Source: Ignavibacteriales bacterium (lineage in GTDB: Bacteria > Bacteroidota > Ignavibacteria > Ignavibacteriales > Melioribacteraceae). Taken from it: 5,191 nucleotides of DNA. Position numbers and translations under genes: made by a program. This document shows, piece by piece, positions 4,565 through 5,191 of the stretch; the first letter of the stretch is position 1; each line of letters starts with the position of its first letter. The stretch spans positions 1 through 5,191 of the forward strand of contig QYQI01000149.1 in NCBI GenBank assembly GCA_007280825.1, read 5' to 3'. The notes under the pieces are model-generated. The model saw only the letters and a program-made list of their open reading frames with translations. It did not search any database and was not told where the DNA came from.

Positions 4565-4780
4565 CGTTTATGTAACTAATATACTTTATCGATTATCGAA
4601 AGTCCAGCCTTATTTAAGGTTTTGTTTGATTGTAAGTCCACGTATTTTTCACAATATACATAATCATGTATTTTATATATTGTCAATATATAAAATACGT
4701 TTTTTCTTCATTTTTTATAAACAAACTTGAAAAATATTAATTTTTATTAATATCGGTATTAGATATATTGTATCATCCGG
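4565..4780. other. AT-rich spacer without a protein gene
   Basis: About 216 bp between the DUF4143 stop and the terminator. The open frame on the plus strand (4506-4730) has a composition typical of chance and starts inside the NYN 5' region and terminator, so I do not call a gene. What is visible: an imperfect hairpin at 4583-4603 (ACTT/AAGT with TCGA/TCGA), a small CCTTA/TAAGG hairpin at 4608-4619 followed by four T residues, and a striking 31-bp palindrome at 4668-4698. As the 3' region of the DUF4143 transcript it would be a structured tail before the terminator. Confidence 0.5.
4668..4698. repeat. Perfect 31-bp palindrome with following T-run
   Basis: GTATTTTATATATTG (4668-4682) and its exact reverse complement (4684-4698) flank a single T; pairing extends two more positions outward with one G-T pair. 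Six T residues follow on the plus strand (4700-4705). The left arm can also pair elsewhere: ACAATATA (4651-4658) is complementary to TATATTGT (4676-4683), and ATACAT to ATGTAT (4656-4661 with 4666-4671). It could be a protein-binding operator, an AT-rich plus-strand terminator or a cruciform site. Confidence 0.6.
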
Positions 4781-5191
4781 CTATATTAATTGGCCTTTAG
4801 GCAAGGAGAAAAATGATTCAGAAAGAAGGCTATAATACGGCAAAAAATGGATAATAAGATTATCTATCTTATCTTCCATCTTTGATCCTAAATGAATAAT
4901 ATATCCTTCATCAGGATTATATTTTGTAAGAAAGCTGTGAAAAGATCGCGTCATTTCTGAATTTTTTATTTCCCGGTATTTTACTTCAATAGGAATTGCT
5001 TTAAGTCCCGAACTTAAAACGAAGTCTACTTCTGCTTTATCTTTGGTACGCCAAAAATGAATTTGTGTGGCACTATCTGCTATTTTTTCTCTTAGGATAT
5101 TAAATATGAAATTTTCAAAGAGATGTCCTGTATCGCCTGATAAACTAACATTACCGAAAGCGCCTAAGGCATAATTTCTCAGCCCTAAATC
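4781..5191 (-). CDS. C-terminal part of a DUF4143-type AAA ATPase (cut by window edge)
   Basis: An open frame enters from the right edge and ends at TAG (4781-4783); 136 residues are visible. They match the C-terminal half of the widespread ATP-binding proteins that join an N-terminal AAA (AAA_14) domain to a DUF4143 domain. Seen: the typical DLGLRNYALG entry, GHLFENFIFNILRE at visible residues 22-35, FWRTKDKAEVDFVL near 46-59 and IPIEVKY near 66-72. The E26, D56 and E69-V-K71 set has the layout of a PD-(D/E)xK nuclease-like core, which this family is known to contain. The ATPase domain, with its Walker motifs, would lie to the right of the window. Its role is not established; toxin-antitoxin-like or DNA-related roles have been suggested for relatives. 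The first codon shown is at 5189-5191. Confidence 0.87.
   Translation of the reverse strand, partial: DLGLRNYALGAFGNVSLSGDTGHLFENFIFNILREKIADSATQIHFWRTKDKAEVDFVLSSGLKAIPIEVKYREIKNSEMTRSFHSFLTKYNPDEGYIIHLGSKMEDKIDNLIIHFLPYYSLLSESFFSLPKGQLI

Noticed and set aside
4506..4730. 74-aa plus-strand reading frame
   Set aside because: It begins opposite the NYN 5' end, runs through the minus-strand terminator and the palindrome, and shows no recognisable domain or start signal.

Overview
This is an AT-rich window that looks like the genome of an uncultivated, reduced bacterium, most plausibly of the Patescibacteria/CPR (Parcubacteria-like) type. That is an inference. It rests on the low GC, start codons with almost no Shine-Dalgarno sequence, a solitary four-helix-bundle (S23/IVP-like) gene among short degenerate repeats, GC-rich palindromes dropped into AT-rich spacers, and a 146-aa protein that resembles hypothetical proteins I associate with that group. 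No marker gene here fixes the taxonomy.

Every convincing protein gene lies on the minus strand. From right to left: (i) 4781-5191, the C-terminal part of a DUF4143-type AAA ATPase, cut by the window edge; (ii) a minus-strand terminator at 4530-4564 fused to the promoter of an NYN-domain nuclease-like gene (3920-4513); (iii) a repeat-rich spacer (3650-3919) and the 146-aa uncharacterised gene (3209-3649); (iv) a spacer (2824-3208) with several repeats and a probable plus-strand small RNA (about 3136-3210); (v) a four-helix-bundle gene (2464-2823) framed by a perfect 21-bp inverted repeat and followed by a remnant of its own 5' end; (vi) a tightly coupled operon of a 43-aa putative membrane peptide (2122-2253), a GT4 glycosyltransferase (1067-2125) and a membrane-anchored GT2 glycosyltransferase (9-1070), joined by ATGA stop/start overlaps.

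The operon probably builds or decorates a surface glycan. The remaining genes are single units with their own signals. Two of them (146-aa gene and NYN gene) have a -10 box exactly 8 nt before the ATG, which predicts leaderless or nearly leaderless mRNAs.

The least explained material is in the spacers. Two repeat families (52 bp, 96% identical; 67 bp, 75% identical, ungapped) each occur twice in the same orientation upstream of minus-strand genes, and the 67-bp family ends in a TTGACA-like -35 box both times. Two plus-strand mini transcription units (promoter, then hairpin, then a U-run overlapping the stop codon of a convergent gene) occur downstream of the 146-aa gene and the NYN gene. The one at 3103-3210 looks like a genuine free-standing structured RNA.
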